Below, piece by piece: positions 1-9,363 of a stretch of DNA of 64,000 bases. Position numbers and translations under genes: made by a program. Source of the stretch: an uncultured Synechococcales cyanobacterium (GTDB lineage: Bacteria > Cyanobacteriota > Cyanobacteriia > Thermosynechococcales > Thermosynechococcaceae); contig CADCWO010000230.1 in NCBI GenBank assembly GCA_902806435.1, positions 19,477 to 83,476 on the forward strand. Direction: 5' to 3'. Position 1 is the stretch's first letter. Each line of letters begins with the position of its first letter. Below the pieces are notes generated by a model, which saw only the letters and a program-made list of their open reading frames with translations, ran no database searches and was not told the origin of the DNA.

Positions 1-1
1 C

Positions 2-112
2 ATTTCTGCTCAAGATTTGGAAATTACAATCTTTGAGACTCCCAGGCACAATTGGGGTTTCCGTGGGCTGCCAGGGGATGAACATGAACTCAACTATCAA
101 GTTGAGATTTAG
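2..112 (+). CDS. Tautomerase family protein, C-terminal fragment
   Basis: An open frame enters from the left edge and ends at TAG 110-112, giving 36 residues. The motifs FETPRHNWG, GLPGDE and the final LNYQVEI resemble the C-terminus of a small cyanobacterial/proteobacterial tautomerase family (4-oxalocrotonate tautomerase-like, about 125 aa). The catalytic N-terminal proline would lie outside the window. Family assignment rests on recall of the C-terminal signature only. The 273 bases that follow, up to the stop of cysW, hold no gene I can support. Confidence 0.6.
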   Translation: MSAQDLEITIFETPRHNWGFRGLPGDEHELNYQVEI

Positions 113-385
113 GAATAATTTGACCTTGGCTTTCTAGTAGAAGAAGGATTAGTTGAACAAGCAACTTAGTTAGCAAGGCTGCGATCGCTGAGTTTTGGCG
201 AACTACAATCGCCTATTCGCACCGTGAAGCAATTAAGCTTACTGACAAGAATCTTCAGACTAAAAACGGAAGGACAGGGTCAAGACTTGCGGCGGTAGCA
301 TCGGGTTGATCAAGCTGGCAGCAGTGATAAAACCCTTTAATGGCAGCTTTGCGTGCCGTGATTGCTATTTCGGTTAACTTCAGGC

Positions 386-1258
386 TTATTCAACCTCTTT
401 AATTCGGGTTTTACGCTCTAGAATCTCCTTCAGAACTAGGGTCACAACTGCCAGAAGAGCAAGCAGGACTGCTGCTGAGAAGGCGGCCTGAGTTTGGTAT
501 TGCTTATAGGCTTCCTCGACAAACAAAGGTAGAGTTTGGGTTTTACGCGCAATATTGCCAGAGACCACTGAGACGGCACCAAACTCACCCATAACTCTGG
601 CATTGGTCAAAATTAGGCCGTAGAGCAGGCCCCAACGGATATTTGGCAACGTTACGCGCCAGAAGATTTGCCAGTCACTAGCCCCCAAAGTTTTAGCGGC
701 TTCCTCCTGGTCGGAACCTGCTTCTTCCAAAACCGGAATCACTTCACGGGCAACGAAGGGCAAGGTAATAAACGCACTTGCCAAGACCATTGCCGGCATC
801 GCAAAAATAATTTTAATGTTGAAAGTATTGAGGAGTGGCCCAAACCAGCCATTACGTCCATAAAGCAGCACGATCATCAATCCAGCAACAACTGGGGAAA
901 CCGCAAATGGGATATCTAACAGGCTGATCAAAAAGGTACGGCCTCGAAATTGATGCCGAGCAATCACCCAAGCCGCACACAGCCCAAATACAGCGTTTAT
1001 CGGGACGACGATTAAGGCAATCAGAACCGTTAGCTGGGCCGCATGGACAAAAGCGGGTTCTGTCAGGTTGTCTAAGAAAGGTCCTACCCCCTTTTCGAAG
1101 GCTTGCACAAACACGTTAATCGCAGGAATGAATAAGATAAGTGCCAAATAAGCGATCGCTACGCCAATCAAAGTAGCTTTAACCCAACCTCGTTCAGCAG
1201 ACGTTGAGCGTGCTGGTAGTTCTGGCTGAAAAGACTTCCCGGCTAAACTAGAGCTCAT
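386..1258 (-). CDS. cysW: Sulfate ABC transporter permease CysW
   Basis: Inner-membrane permease subunit of the sulfate/thiosulfate importer, 290 aa. It has about six hydrophobic segments and the EAA loop typical of binding-protein-dependent permeases ([20 protein letters not shown], residues about 185-204), which contacts the ATPase. The motif [13 protein letters not shown] is characteristic of CysW. Its start overlaps the end of cysT by 11 bases, so the two are translationally coupled. The usual next gene, cysA (ATPase), does not follow; 113-385 is non-coding. The ATPase must therefore be supplied from elsewhere. Confidence 0.93.
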   Translation of the reverse strand: MSSSLAGKSFQPELPARSTSAERGWVKATLIGVAIAYLALILFIPAINVFVQAFEKGVGPFLDNLTEPAFVHAAQLTVLIALIVVPINAVFGLCAAWVIARHQFRGRTFLISLLDIPFAVSPVVAGLMIVLLYGRNGWFGPLLNTFNIKIIFAMPAMVLASAFITLPFVAREVIPVLEEAGSDQEEAAKTLGASDWQIFWRVTLPNIRWGLLYGLILTNARVMGEFGAVSVVSGNIARKTQTLPLFVEEAYKQYQTQAAFSAAVLLALLAVVTLVLKEILERKTRIKEVE

Positions 1259-2105
1259 AGCGCCGTCCCCAAGCTTGTAAAAGATTAATAGAAAGTAAAA
1301 TCAACAGTGAGATGGCCAGCAATACGGTGCCAATTACCGTTGCGCCCGCATAGTCATACTGCTCTAAGCGCTGGATAATTAAAACAGATGCAATTAAGTC
1401 CTTGAAGGGAACATTAGAGGCAACAATTACCACGGAACCATATTCCCCCACTGCACGAGCAAACCCCAGTGCCAACCCCGTCAAAATGGCTGGAAACAGG
1501 GGTGGCAACAGTACTCGCCAGAAGGTTTGCCACTGAGAAGCCCCTAAAGACCAAGCCGCCTCCTCAATCTCCCGCTCCATTTCTTGCAATACAGGCTGCA
1601 AGGTCCGCACAACAAATGGTAAAGAGATAAACAGCATCGCCATACCCACACCCAAGCGAGTAAAGGCTACTTTAATCCCCAGCGGTGCCAGCAGAGACCC
1701 AATCCAACCGTTCTGGCTATAAACCGTGGCTAGGGTCAAACCCGCCACAGAGGTGGGTAAGGCAAACGGCAAATCGATTGCCGCATCAATTACCCGTTTG
1801 AAGGGAAAATCGTAGCGGACCAAAACCCAAGCAATTAAAACCCCAAAGACGCCGTTGATCAAGGCTGCAATTAAGGCAGTCACAAAAGTAACGTCATAGG
1901 TGGCAAGCGCAATCGGGCTGGTGGCAATTCTCCAAAACTCGATCGGCTTTTCTGTACTCGCCTTGAGTAGTAGGGCAGACACGGGCAGGATCAACATTAT
2001 GGTGAGATACCCTAAAGTGATCCGCCAAGGCCAGGAGAGCTGAGCAATTTGGCGAAACGGATTTTGCCAGCCAGAATTAGGCCCAGAATTAGACGATACA
2101 GCCAT
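1248..2105 (-). CDS. cysT: Sulfate ABC transporter permease CysT (CysU)
   Basis: Second permease of the sulfate/thiosulfate importer, 285 aa, pairing with CysW to form the channel. It has an N-terminal cytoplasmic stretch, about six membrane spans and an EAA loop ([20 protein letters not shown], about 184-203). [12 protein letters not shown] is the CysT version of the conserved late motif. It lies 23 bases downstream of the NIL-domain gene and overlaps cysW, consistent with one sulfur-regulated operon led by sbpA. The ATG start is followed directly by a short Ser/Asn-rich tail before the first helix. Confidence 0.93.
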   Translation of the reverse strand: MAVSSNSGPNSGWQNPFRQIAQLSWPWRITLGYLTIMLILPVSALLLKASTEKPIEFWRIATSPIALATYDVTFVTALIAALINGVFGVLIAWVLVRYDFPFKRVIDAAIDLPFALPTSVAGLTLATVYSQNGWIGSLLAPLGIKVAFTRLGVGMAMLFISLPFVVRTLQPVLQEMEREIEEAAWSLGASQWQTFWRVLLPPLFPAILTGLALGFARAVGEYGSVVIVASNVPFKDLIASVLIIQRLEQYDYAGATVIGTVLLAISLLILLSINLLQAWGRRYEL

Positions 2106-2128
2106 AAGAAATCATTTCCATCAACGAG

Positions 2129-2470
2129 TTACCAATTTTCCTCATCTGGATCAGTAGATTTGCTCCAAATCTTGATATCAAGTTCTGTCAGATAAACAAG
2201 GGCACTTTGAATCTGAGGGCTGGTACCTTGTAATTCCAAATCAAACCAGCCCTCACTTTGGGTGTCAGCACCTAGTAGAGCTGCCTTGACATTCACACTC
2301 AAGCCATGGTCAGACACCAGACGCGAGATCACAGGTTCTTGACTATAGTGTTTAGGAATCTGAATCCGAATTCGTGTCTGCCTCGACCTAGGGTCTTTCG
2401 CAGCAGTGATTGTGCTTACCAGCTGGCTGGGATGAACCGGCTTGAACTGAGGATTGTTCCAGGTTGGCAT
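2129..2470 (-). CDS. NIL domain-containing protein in sulfate operon
   Basis: A 113-aa cytosolic protein whose central region (about 30-105) matches the NIL fold, a ferredoxin-like ligand-binding domain known from the C-terminus of the methionine importer ATPase MetN. Supporting features are the RIRIQIPKHYSQEPVISRL start and the GWFDLELQG strand. It sits between sbpA and cysT in the sulfate operon, a position known for small NIL proteins in cyanobacteria, so a sulfur-metabolite sensing or transporter-modulating role is plausible but inferred. AGAAGGA 7-13 bases upstream supports the ATG. Confidence 0.8.
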   Translation of the reverse strand: MPTWNNPQFKPVHPSQLVSTITAAKDPRSRQTRIRIQIPKHYSQEPVISRLVSDHGLSVNVKAALLGADTQSEGWFDLELQGTSPQIQSALVYLTELDIKIWSKSTDPDEENW

Positions 2471-2591
2471 CGTAGTATCCTTCTGTTGAGTTGTAACCCT
2501 GTTGAGGATGTATACCCGTAGTTACTTGTGGTGAATTAAGGCGTGGCTGCTGGAAAGCAGGAATCCAGCAGCCAGCAACCCCAGGTCCAAG

Positions 2592-3731
2592 TCAAGCTGA
2601 TTCGCTACCAGCTTGAATCTTGTCAAAAATTGCGCCGTCTTCAAAGAACTTCGTCTGGATTGTGTCCCAACCGCCCAAATTTTGAGCCGTAAACAGGGTT
2701 TTGACTTTTGGGTATTGGTTAGCTACTTCTTCTCCTACAGTAGGGTCAACCGGTCTAAAGCCAACTTTGGCAAACTCTCGCTGAGCATCTGGGGTAAACA
2801 GGTATTCGACAAAAGCTTCAGCGACTTCCCGAGTTCCGTGTTTATCGACATTGGCATCGACAACTGCAACAGGGTTATCAATCGAGATATTGACGTCCGG
2901 CACGACATATTCTGGATTTTCCCCATTCTGCTTGGCCAGAATCATCTCGTTTTCATAGTTGATCAAGACATCACCTTGAGCTTGCTTGAAGAAGACGTCA
3001 CTAGCCTCACGTGCATCTTTAGGCAGCACTGGGACATTTTTGAAAACTTGAGTTGTAAACTGCTGTGCTTTCGCCTCGTCCTTACCTGTTTGGGTTACAG
3101 AACCCCAAAGCCCAAGGAAGTTCCAGCGTGCTCCACCAGAGGTTTTTGGGTTGGCCGTAATTACTTTTACTCCGTCTTTGCTTAAATCTGCCCAATCTTT
3201 GATCCCTTTGGGGTTACCTGGGCGGGTAACCAAAGCAGCAACAGATTTAGTGACGATCGCACTGTTCGGGGCTTCTTTTTCCCAGCCGGGCTGAATCAAA
3301 CCAGCTTCCTCAATTTTTTTAGTATCCAGGGCTAGGGCTAAACCTACGACATCCGCTTCTAAGCCATCAATCACTGCCCGCGTTTGGGAACCAGAGCCAC
3401 CATAGCTGGAGTTAAAGCTAACGTTCTGATTGTGTTCCTGCTTCCACTTGTCGGTGAAGGAGGGAATGATCTTTTCGTAAGCTGCTTGTGTAACCGCATA
3501 GGAAACTAGCGTCAGCTCCACATCTTTTTGGGCTTGTTGGCCTGTGGGTGTAGCGGAATTGGAACCACCGCTGGCACAGCCAGGGACAATTAAGCTAATA
3601 CTTAGGCCCATAACGAAAAGAAGGGCAAAGCTTTTAGTTGAGCGCTTGAGTAATCTCAACGATTGGAGGAAGTTGGCTGCGAGGCGCAAATGAACTGACT
3701 CCAATTGCCCCCGCTTGTGGTGGTGCTGCAT
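2592..3731 (-). CDS. sbpA: Sulfate-binding lipoprotein SbpA
   Basis: Substrate-binding component of the sulfate importer, 379 aa. An unusually long basic, His-containing N-terminus precedes a hydrophobic signal and a lipobox-like LIVPGC, so the mature protein is probably a lipoprotein tethered in the periplasm. The PBP fold follows, with family motifs such as SYAVTQAAYEKIIPSF, the DVVGLALALD region and ITANPKTSGGARWNF (sulfate-binding loops). AAGGAG about 11 bases upstream supports the ATG. It is first in the operon sbpA-NIL-cysT-cysW, and a 9-bp hairpin lies in its leader. Confidence 0.93.
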   Translation of the reverse strand: MQHHHKRGQLESVHLRLAANFLQSLRLLKRSTKSFALLFVMGLSISLIVPGCASGGSNSATPTGQQAQKDVELTLVSYAVTQAAYEKIIPSFTDKWKQEHNQNVSFNSSYGGSGSQTRAVIDGLEADVVGLALALDTKKIEEAGLIQPGWEKEAPNSAIVTKSVAALVTRPGNPKGIKDWADLSKDGVKVITANPKTSGGARWNFLGLWGSVTQTGKDEAKAQQFTTQVFKNVPVLPKDAREASDVFFKQAQGDVLINYENEMILAKQNGENPEYVVPDVNISIDNPVAVVDANVDKHGTREVAEAFVEYLFTPDAQREFAKVGFRPVDPTVGEEVANQYPKVKTLFTAQNLGGWDTIQTKFFEDGAIFDKIQAGSESA

Positions 3732-3768
3732 GAACGAAAGAACTCCTTCTAGGCAAATGGTTAAAGAG

Positions 3769-3797
3769 CGAGTAAGTCAGCCTGGATCACTTACTCG
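3769..3797 (-). promoter_or_regulatory. Perfect inverted repeat in sbpA leader
   Basis: CGAGTAAGT at 3769-3777 is exactly complementary to ACTTACTCG at 3789-3797, with an 11-base loop, 38 bases upstream of the sbpA start. AAAGAG and CTCTTT further out may extend the structure. It could be an operator dyad for a sulfur regulator or an RNA hairpin in the leader. It does not match a riboswitch class I know. Confidence 0.4.
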
Positions 3798-3929
3798 ATT
3801 GCGGGTTTGCTCCCCTGCTCTTTAATCTACGGTAACTCGGTCAGGATGCAGTAGAAAATTTAGAGCCAATTTGGAGTATTGCACAGTCACTGCACCAAAA
3901 GCAACACTATGCAAATTGGTTCTCTATCC

Positions 3930-6161
3930 TCAGAAATAAATAAACAAGTTAAGCCCCGGAATAGTGCGCGAAAGGGTCCACAACAGCAGGATGATGTAGA
4001 GCACCCCGAGGCCCCATTGATACCAGACTAAACTGCTAATCAGTCCGGGTAGGTGTTGATCGCGCAAGCGAATGTCATTAAACCCTAGCCGCAGAAAGTT
4101 GTTCAGGCTAAGGTCAAAATAATTGAGCCAGCCCCAGCGTCGATTCCACAAAATCGGTTCGTAGCGCTCCCGAAAAAAGGGAAAGCGGGGCATCACGGGT
4201 AACCGGCCAATTAATAGCCGCAACTGGCGCATACTACCATCCTCAACGAAGTAACTTACCTCCATCAAGTCATGGTAGCGACCGCGTTGGTAGACCAACC
4301 AAAGAATACCAACCGGTAAAGGCAGCGTTAGGCCAGCTAAAAAAGCCAGGGTTAACCACGGGGTTTCTGCGGTTCGGAAAATTGCGGTCAGGCCTCCCAG
4401 AGATAGAAGGCTAAAACTGCTAAGGACCCAAATTGTCTCTGTTAGGTTTGGCAACACTGGGTAAGGGCGTAGCCGTCGCCAGCGATCCACCAACCAGAAG
4501 AATAAGCCAAACACTGCGATCGCCAACCATCCCACCCCAAAAATCAAACCAAAGCTCGTGCCATAGCGGCTCAGCAGCAGTAATAGACTCAAGCTCAACC
4601 AAGTCAACCCGGTGAGGATCCAACCCCCACTGGAAAGGGGTTCACCCGCGATCGCGCGCTCCCGTAGCTTGATGTAAGTCGGTAGATCAACAACCGTACG
4701 GGTTAGAAGTTCCGTTAGATTACGAAAAGGCTGTTCTAGACGACTGCGGGCGATCGCTTCTGCTTGGGTAACGGTAAGCCCAATCGCCTGTAAGTGAGCC
4801 AAGGAAGCATTGTTGATGTTGGTGTTAAATAACTTCTGGGCTAGCTGCTGCTGCCGCAGTTTTTGGGCTGTGTACTCTACTTGGTTGGCATCCCCAATTT
4901 GCTCTAGCTCCCGAAAGTTGCGGATCAAGTTGCGGAGCAAGTTTTCGTTTCCCTGCAAGATTGGGACAGAGAGGACACGGCTGATTTGGCCGGGGTTGCC
5001 AATAATTCGGGCTTGCTGGGGGGCAAACTCTAGGCCTGTAATATTGAGGCGAGCAGCCCGGGCAAATAAGGCATCACTAAAGTCCACTTGATTGAGAATG
5101 GTTGCCCCCCGGAAATTGACTGGTTGGTTGAACTCAGCTTCCCGGAAGGTAATTGGTTTTTCAAAGGTTGCGTCTGTAAAAAAAAGCGCCTGGTTAAACC
5201 TGCTTCTGGCAAAAACTACTTGGTCAGCAGTGCGAACCTGAGCAAAATCAGCATTTCCCTGCCATAGCACCCGGCTGAAGTTGGCTAAGCGCTGAAATAG
5301 CACCTGGCTGAAATTGGCAGTGGTTTGGAATTCACTTTTTTGAAAATTGACTGCTTGAGCAAAGCGAACCTGGTTAAAGCTGGCTTTGGCAAAAAAGATA
5401 CTATTACTAAATTCAACGGCTTGATTAAACGTTGCCCGAGCAAAGCTAGCAGGCTGGCTAAACCGGCCGCCCGACCAGTCAGCCACCTGGATAAATGTGG
5501 CACCTTGGCTGACCACCGGCGCTAGAAAGAAGGTGTTACTGAAATTCACCCGGCCACTGAAGCGAGTTTGCACCAATTTCAACGGGCCGCGAAATATCCG
5601 CAGTTGAAGTTCCCGTGATGTCAAGTCGTCACTTAGCAGGGAGCGGGAAAGCTGCTTGAGACGAGACAACCGGCGGCGATCTCGTTTGAGTTGTTCTTGT
5701 TCTGCCGGGGTAAATAGGGGAAACGTTTGCCCGGACAGGGGAGCACGTAAGCCCAGTTGAACGCCTTCAAAGTCCCCTTGAATTTGGGAATAACTTAAGT
5801 CAAGCCCCGGAGAACCACCTGGGCGCTGCAACTGCCCTTGTAGGTCTCGGTAGAACTGGTCACGCAAAGTAGCATTTTCCGGGCGCAAATCGATCACCAT
5901 TCGCCGCAGATCGACAGTCCGAACGCCTTCGACTAAAACAGGCGATCGCAACCGCTGTTGCAAGAGTTCCGGGGTGAGAATTTGCTGCGGCACTACCCCC
6001 GTACCGACTGGGGTGGCCCCCCAAGCTGCTAGAGGTTGAAATCCTAGAAAAGCAATTAGCCCCAAGAGAATAAGCAGCCTGCTTGCTGTTCCCAGAAGCT
6101 GTCTACTCAGGAGTTGCCTCCGCCAGCAGTTTTTCTTGGTCGCGGCGACGTTTTTTGGCAT
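3930..6161 (-). CDS. Pentapeptide-repeat membrane protein with HhH motif
   Basis: About 743 aa from the ATG at 6161; a longer TTG-initiated form from 6188 is possible. An N-terminal signal or anchor ends in AAWGA. Residues about 195-385 form a pentapeptide-repeat beta-helix with many A(N/S/T)F and FxxA units. A helix-hairpin-helix-like segment (NINNASLAHLQAIGL to FRNLTEL) follows. Several transmembrane helices occupy the last 250 residues. Pentapeptide helices are protein-interaction scaffolds. The HhH segment resembles those of secreted ComEA-like proteins, so envelope function or nucleic-acid contact are both possible. The start lies inside the 3' end of hemJ (about 59-base overlap), suggesting translational coupling. 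Function unknown. Confidence 0.75.
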   Translation of the reverse strand: MPKNVAATKKNCWRRQLLSRQLLGTASRLLILLGLIAFLGFQPLAAWGATPVGTGVVPQQILTPELLQQRLRSPVLVEGVRTVDLRRMVIDLRPENATLRDQFYRDLQGQLQRPGGSPGLDLSYSQIQGDFEGVQLGLRAPLSGQTFPLFTPAEQEQLKRDRRRLSRLKQLSRSLLSDDLTSRELQLRIFRGPLKLVQTRFSGRVNFSNTFFLAPVVSQGATFIQVADWSGGRFSQPASFARATFNQAVEFSNSIFFAKASFNQVRFAQAVNFQKSEFQTTANFSQVLFQRLANFSRVLWQGNADFAQVRTADQVVFARSRFNQALFFTDATFEKPITFREAEFNQPVNFRGATILNQVDFSDALFARAARLNITGLEFAPQQARIIGNPGQISRVLSVPILQGNENLLRNLIRNFRELEQIGDANQVEYTAQKLRQQQLAQKLFNTNINNASLAHLQAIGLTVTQAEAIARSRLEQPFRNLTELLTRTVVDLPTYIKLRERAIAGEPLSSGGWILTGLTWLSLSLLLLLSRYGTSFGLIFGVGWLAIAVFGLFFWLVDRWRRLRPYPVLPNLTETIWVLSSFSLLSLGGLTAIFRTAETPWLTLAFLAGLTLPLPVGILWLVYQRGRYHDLMEVSYFVEDGSMRQLRLLIGRLPVMPRFPFFRERYEPILWNRRWGWLNYFDLSLNNFLRLGFNDIRLRDQHLPGLISSLVWYQWGLGVLYIILLLWTLSRTIPGLNLFIYF

Positions 6162-6672
6162 AGAGCTGGATCGTGGCTGCCATCGCAATCACCAAACCGA
6201 AAATAGCCCAAGCAGCGAGGTCAGTTGGCAAATTGTCTTTAAACACAGCTAGCAAGACAATTGCCACCAAAAGCAGGGTTGGTGCTTCATTTAACGCCCG
6301 TAACTGCTGGCTACCCCAGGTACATTCCCCAACCGCTAACTGTCTCATCAGCCGGCCACAGTAGAAGTGATAGCCAACTAAAACAGCGACAAACATCAGC
6401 TTTATATGCAGCCAACGGTCATGCAAGACTTCCGGCTCACGGGTGAGCAGTCCAATTGCCATTGCCACCGTCACGACCATCCCCGGCGTGGTGATGATGT
6501 TGTAAAGCCGCTTTTCCATCAGCTGGTACTGATTCTTGAGAATCGTTTGAGCTGGTTCTGGCTGCTCATTTGCCTCAACGTGATAGATAAATAAGCGAAC
6601 TAGATAGAACAACCCAGCAAACCAAACCACAACGCCAATCAGGTGAAATGCCTTGAACCAGTAGTAAGCCAT
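6103..6672 (-). CDS. hemJ: Protoporphyrinogen IX oxidase HemJ
   Basis: Membrane protein of 189 aa that oxidises protoporphyrinogen IX to protoporphyrin IX, the last common step before heme and chlorophyll branch. It starts with the HemJ signature YYWFKAFHLIGVVVWFAGLF, including the conserved early His that binds heme. Four hydrophobic helices follow, with RWLHIKLMFV in the third helix region. Length matches the family. chlH, the enzyme subunit that uses the product, lies far away in this window, so they are not an operon. The 3' end overlaps the pentapeptide-repeat gene. Confidence 0.9.
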   Translation of the reverse strand: MAYYWFKAFHLIGVVVWFAGLFYLVRLFIYHVEANEQPEPAQTILKNQYQLMEKRLYNIITTPGMVVTVAMAIGLLTREPEVLHDRWLHIKLMFVAVLVGYHFYCGRLMRQLAVGECTWGSQQLRALNEAPTLLLVAIVLLAVFKDNLPTDLAAWAIFGLVIAMAATIQLYAKKRRRDQEKLLAEATPE

Positions 6673-6734
6673 AATCTATCTCAATACCAGTAATACTCCA
6701 GGAATTTCTGGAGGTCTTATCCAAATTCTAGGCC

Positions 6735-7230
6735 GTCTTAGATCGCCAAAACAATCTTACCTGTTAAGAACCCGCCTAGCGATCGGCTGCTGCCGCTGCC
6801 TCTAAAGGTAATACTGGGCTAACGTCAAGATGTCACGGCCCAGCGCATCGCTCAGCCGCATACACACTGCCAGATGCAACCAACCTTTCCTGCCCCGGCC
6901 TGAATCAAAAGCTGCTCCACGATCGCTAGCTCCGCACAATCCCTAGATGACCACTAAGGTTCTCATTGCAGAAGTACACTTCATCCCCTTCCTGAAAGTG
7001 TTGCGCTTCGTCTGCCACCGTCGTCGCTACCGCCGCACCATCAAAGCCAAGCATCGCTAGCATTTGCTCAGAATAAAAGGTACCGCACCGTGGCAACTCT
7101 ATATGAATTGGATTGACTGCGCTGTAGCGGCAACAATAGTTCACGCCTGTGTGGCTCTTCGGCGTAAGCCATTCCTGCGACTTCAGGGCTTCTGAAGCTC
7201 CACGTGCATTAAGAGCGTTTGTAGTAGCCT
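6735..7230 (-). pseudogene. Remnant of zinc-type alcohol dehydrogenase/quinone oxidoreductase
   Basis: Reading the minus strand from about 7230, an open stretch resembles the N-terminus of medium-chain dehydrogenase/quinone oxidoreductases: NARGASEALKSQEW, then RYSAVNPI, LGFDGAAVATTVADEA and FQEGDEVYF, ending at a stop at 6926. Further down in another frame, VSPVLPLEAAAAADR, a stop, and GGFLTGKIVL match the C-terminal end of the same family. The NADPH-binding middle is missing and the remaining parts are in different frames, so this is a decayed gene with a large internal deletion. Boundaries are approximate. Confidence 0.65.
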
Positions 7231-7277
7231 CTGCGTAGAAAAATCGCTTTCAGCGCCATTCCTTGTCAACTAAGAAA

Positions 7278-8696
7278 CTAGAGCGTTAGAGACTGAGCAT
7301 TAGTTTCAATCAGTTTTGCCAGATCTTGCAAGAAGGCGGCGGCATCTGCGCCATAGATAATCCGGTGGTCGCAGGTGATTGTTACCTGCATCTGACGCCG
7401 TACACCCATCATGCCCTCCTCGGTAGCGACCACTTGGGGCCGGGAAGCACCAATGGCTAAGATTGAGCCTTGGGCGGGCGGTAGTATGGCATCAAAGCGA
7501 TCCACCCCATACATCCCCAGGTTAGAGAGGGTAAAGGTACCGGAGTTGTACTCCTCTGGCTTCAATTGCTTGGTCCGTGATCTCTCCACCAGATCTTTCC
7601 AGGTGCGAGAGAGAGAGTAGATGTCTGCCTGGTCGGCATTTTGCAGCACAGGCGTAATTAAACCACCGTCGGTCATGGCTACTGCAACTGCAATATTGAT
7701 GCTGTTGCGATACTGCACACCCTGCTCGACAAAGCTAGCGTTCAGTAAGGGATGCTTCTGCAAGGCGATCGCTACAGCCTTTGCTAACAAAGCAGTCATC
7801 GTGACACCCTTGGACTTGATCTGCTTGTAGAGCCGATCTAGCCCATCCGTGGTTATCGTGTAACCAACATGGTAGGTCGGCACCTCCAAGCTGGCGACCA
7901 TGTTCCGTACCACGGCATTTTGGAGGGTGTTAAAGGAGGCGATTTGACCGTTGGCAATCGGTGTAGGTGTGGGAGCAGGTTGTCCACGGGTAGCAGCAGC
8001 AGGGTCAGGCTGCCGAGGCGCAGTAGTTTGAGGTGCAGGGTCAGGTTGCCGGGGTGCAGTAGTTTGAGGCTCAGGAGCAGTTGCTGCAGCTGTGGGTTGA
8101 GCTGTTTGCCTTACAGCTGCTGCTTCTACGTCTTCTGCGACAATCCGGCCGTGGGGACCGCTGCCTTTGCCGGCAAGGGTGCCGAGATCAACTTTGAATT
8201 CTTTGGCCAGCTTCCGCGCCCGTGGTGAAATGATCACGCGTGATGAAGACCCATTTGAAGTCTTCGGTTCCTGTTCCTGGTCTTTGCCATTCCAGGCTGC
8301 GGCCTGCTGCGGTGCTACTTCCCCAGGGCCAACTTTGGAAGCTACTTCTGTCACCGCCTGGGTACTAGTGTCTTGCTGGGCTGGCTCAGACTTTTGCGGC
8401 GCTGGTTGGGAAGAATCTGAACCTCCTAACTGTTGCTGGGCAGTTTCAATCTCGGCTTCGGTATCTGCTACCAAAGCAATGGTTGAGCCTACAGGGGCTG
8501 ATTCCCCAGTTGGGGTAGCGATCGCCGCTAGATAGCCTTCATAGAAGGATTCCACATCCATGTCAGCTTTATCCGACTCCACAATCACTACAGTCTCGCC
8601 CTTATCAACCTTCTCTCCCGGTGACTTGACCCAAGAGACAATTTTGCCTTCGGTCATCGTGGAACTAAGAGCGGGCATGAAGACTTCGTGAATCAT
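7278..8696 (-). CDS. pdhC: Pyruvate dehydrogenase E2, dihydrolipoamide acetyltransferase
   Basis: E2 core of the pyruvate dehydrogenase complex, transferring acetyl groups to CoA, 472 aa. Residues 1-76 are one lipoyl domain with the lipoylated Lys in ESDKADMDVE. An Ala/Pro/Gln-rich linker is followed by the E1/E3-binding domain (SPRARKLAKEF to GPHGRIVAEDV, about 155-192). A second Pro-rich linker with a 12-codon tandem repeat precedes the catalytic domain (about 245-472), which has the active-site CDHRIIYGADAA near the end. A ferredoxin gene lies 168 bases upstream on the same strand. Confidence 0.92.
   Translation of the reverse strand: MIHEVFMPALSSTMTEGKIVSWVKSPGEKVDKGETVVIVESDKADMDVESFYEGYLAAIATPTGESAPVGSTIALVADTEAEIETAQQQLGGSDSSQPAPQKSEPAQQDTSTQAVTEVASKVGPGEVAPQQAAAWNGKDQEQEPKTSNGSSSRVIISPRARKLAKEFKVDLGTLAGKGSGPHGRIVAEDVEAAAVRQTAQPTAAATAPEPQTTAPRQPDPAPQTTAPRQPDPAAATRGQPAPTPTPIANGQIASFNTLQNAVVRNMVASLEVPTYHVGYTITTDGLDRLYKQIKSKGVTMTALLAKAVAIALQKHPLLNASFVEQGVQYRNSINIAVAVAMTDGGLITPVLQNADQADIYSLSRTWKDLVERSRTKQLKPEEYNSGTFTLSNLGMYGVDRFDAILPPAQGSILAIGASRPQVVATEEGMMGVRRQMQVTITCDHRIIYGADAAAFLQDLAKLIETNAQSLTL
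8002..8073 (-). repeat. Two tandem 36-bp units in the pdhC linker
   Basis: Units 8002-8037 and 8038-8073 differ at few positions and encode consecutive copies of a Pro/Thr/Ala/Gln-rich dodecapeptide (core APQTTAPRQPDP) in the flexible linker of the E2 protein. In-frame length variation here should be tolerated. Confidence 0.75.
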
Positions 8697-8864
8697 AGGG
8701 TGGCCTGAATCAGTGGAGATAGAAAGCTAGATTGCAGTTCAAATTAAATCTTAGCCCGAGGCCTGCCGCCAGGACTATCCTCGTGTATAAATCTCTCTAC
8801 ATTTTCTAAGGAAGTGGTAGTCGCAGCGCGTTGCCATAACCCTTTGAGTAAGTGGCAGCTCAAA

Positions 8865-9233
8865 CTAATCTTCATCAAGTGGCAGTCCAGCCCGAACTCT
8901 ACCTTGACCAAAGTAACGACCAAACTGAAGCTCGTAGACTTCATCCTCCTCTTGAGTTTCAACCTCTAATGCCGAACGAGGATAGCTGACACATAATAGG
9001 GCATAACCTTGGGCTTGCAACTTGGGCGATAGCCCCATTGCTTCTGGTTGGTAGACTTCTCCTGATAAAATTCGTACTGCACAGGTCGTACAGGCTCCAT
9101 TGCGGCAGGAGTAGGGAAGTTCAACTCCTTGGCTTTCGCTAGTTTCCAAGATATAGCGATCATCTGGAACTTCAACGCTAGAATGAGTATTGGTTTGCCG
9201 GTTGTGAACGTGAACAGGATAGGCGTGGGTCAT
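8865..9233 (-). CDS. [2Fe-2S] plant-type ferredoxin with C-terminal extension
   Basis: A 122-aa soluble electron carrier. Cys43, Cys48, Cys51 and Cys81 form the plant-type CX4CX2C...C cluster site (SCRNGACTTC and ALLC). About 25 acidic/aromatic residues extend beyond the usual length of about 97 aa. The length and extension recall the cyanobacterial Fed2-type ferredoxin implicated in low-iron response rather than the main photosynthetic PetF, but this subtype call is from memory. It lies upstream of pdhC with a 168-base gap, so co-transcription is uncertain. Confidence 0.88.
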   Translation of the reverse strand: MTHAYPVHVHNRQTNTHSSVEVPDDRYILETSESQGVELPYSCRNGACTTCAVRILSGEVYQPEAMGLSPKLQAQGYALLCVSYPRSALEVETQEEDEVYELQFGRYFGQGRVRAGLPLDED

Positions 9234-9363
9234 AGAATCAAATCTATTAGCAGGTTATACCCCAATCCTAGAAGGTACTTGGGAGAAAACGCTTTAAAGG
9301 TTTCCCCAGTGGGCAAGACTCTGCTAACATAACGTACTTGTGTTCACGAACACAGACCCCCCT

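Noticed and set aside
7411..8535. Several plus-strand ORFs opposite pdhC
   Set aside because: They are antisense shadows of the Ala/Pro-rich E2 coding sequence.
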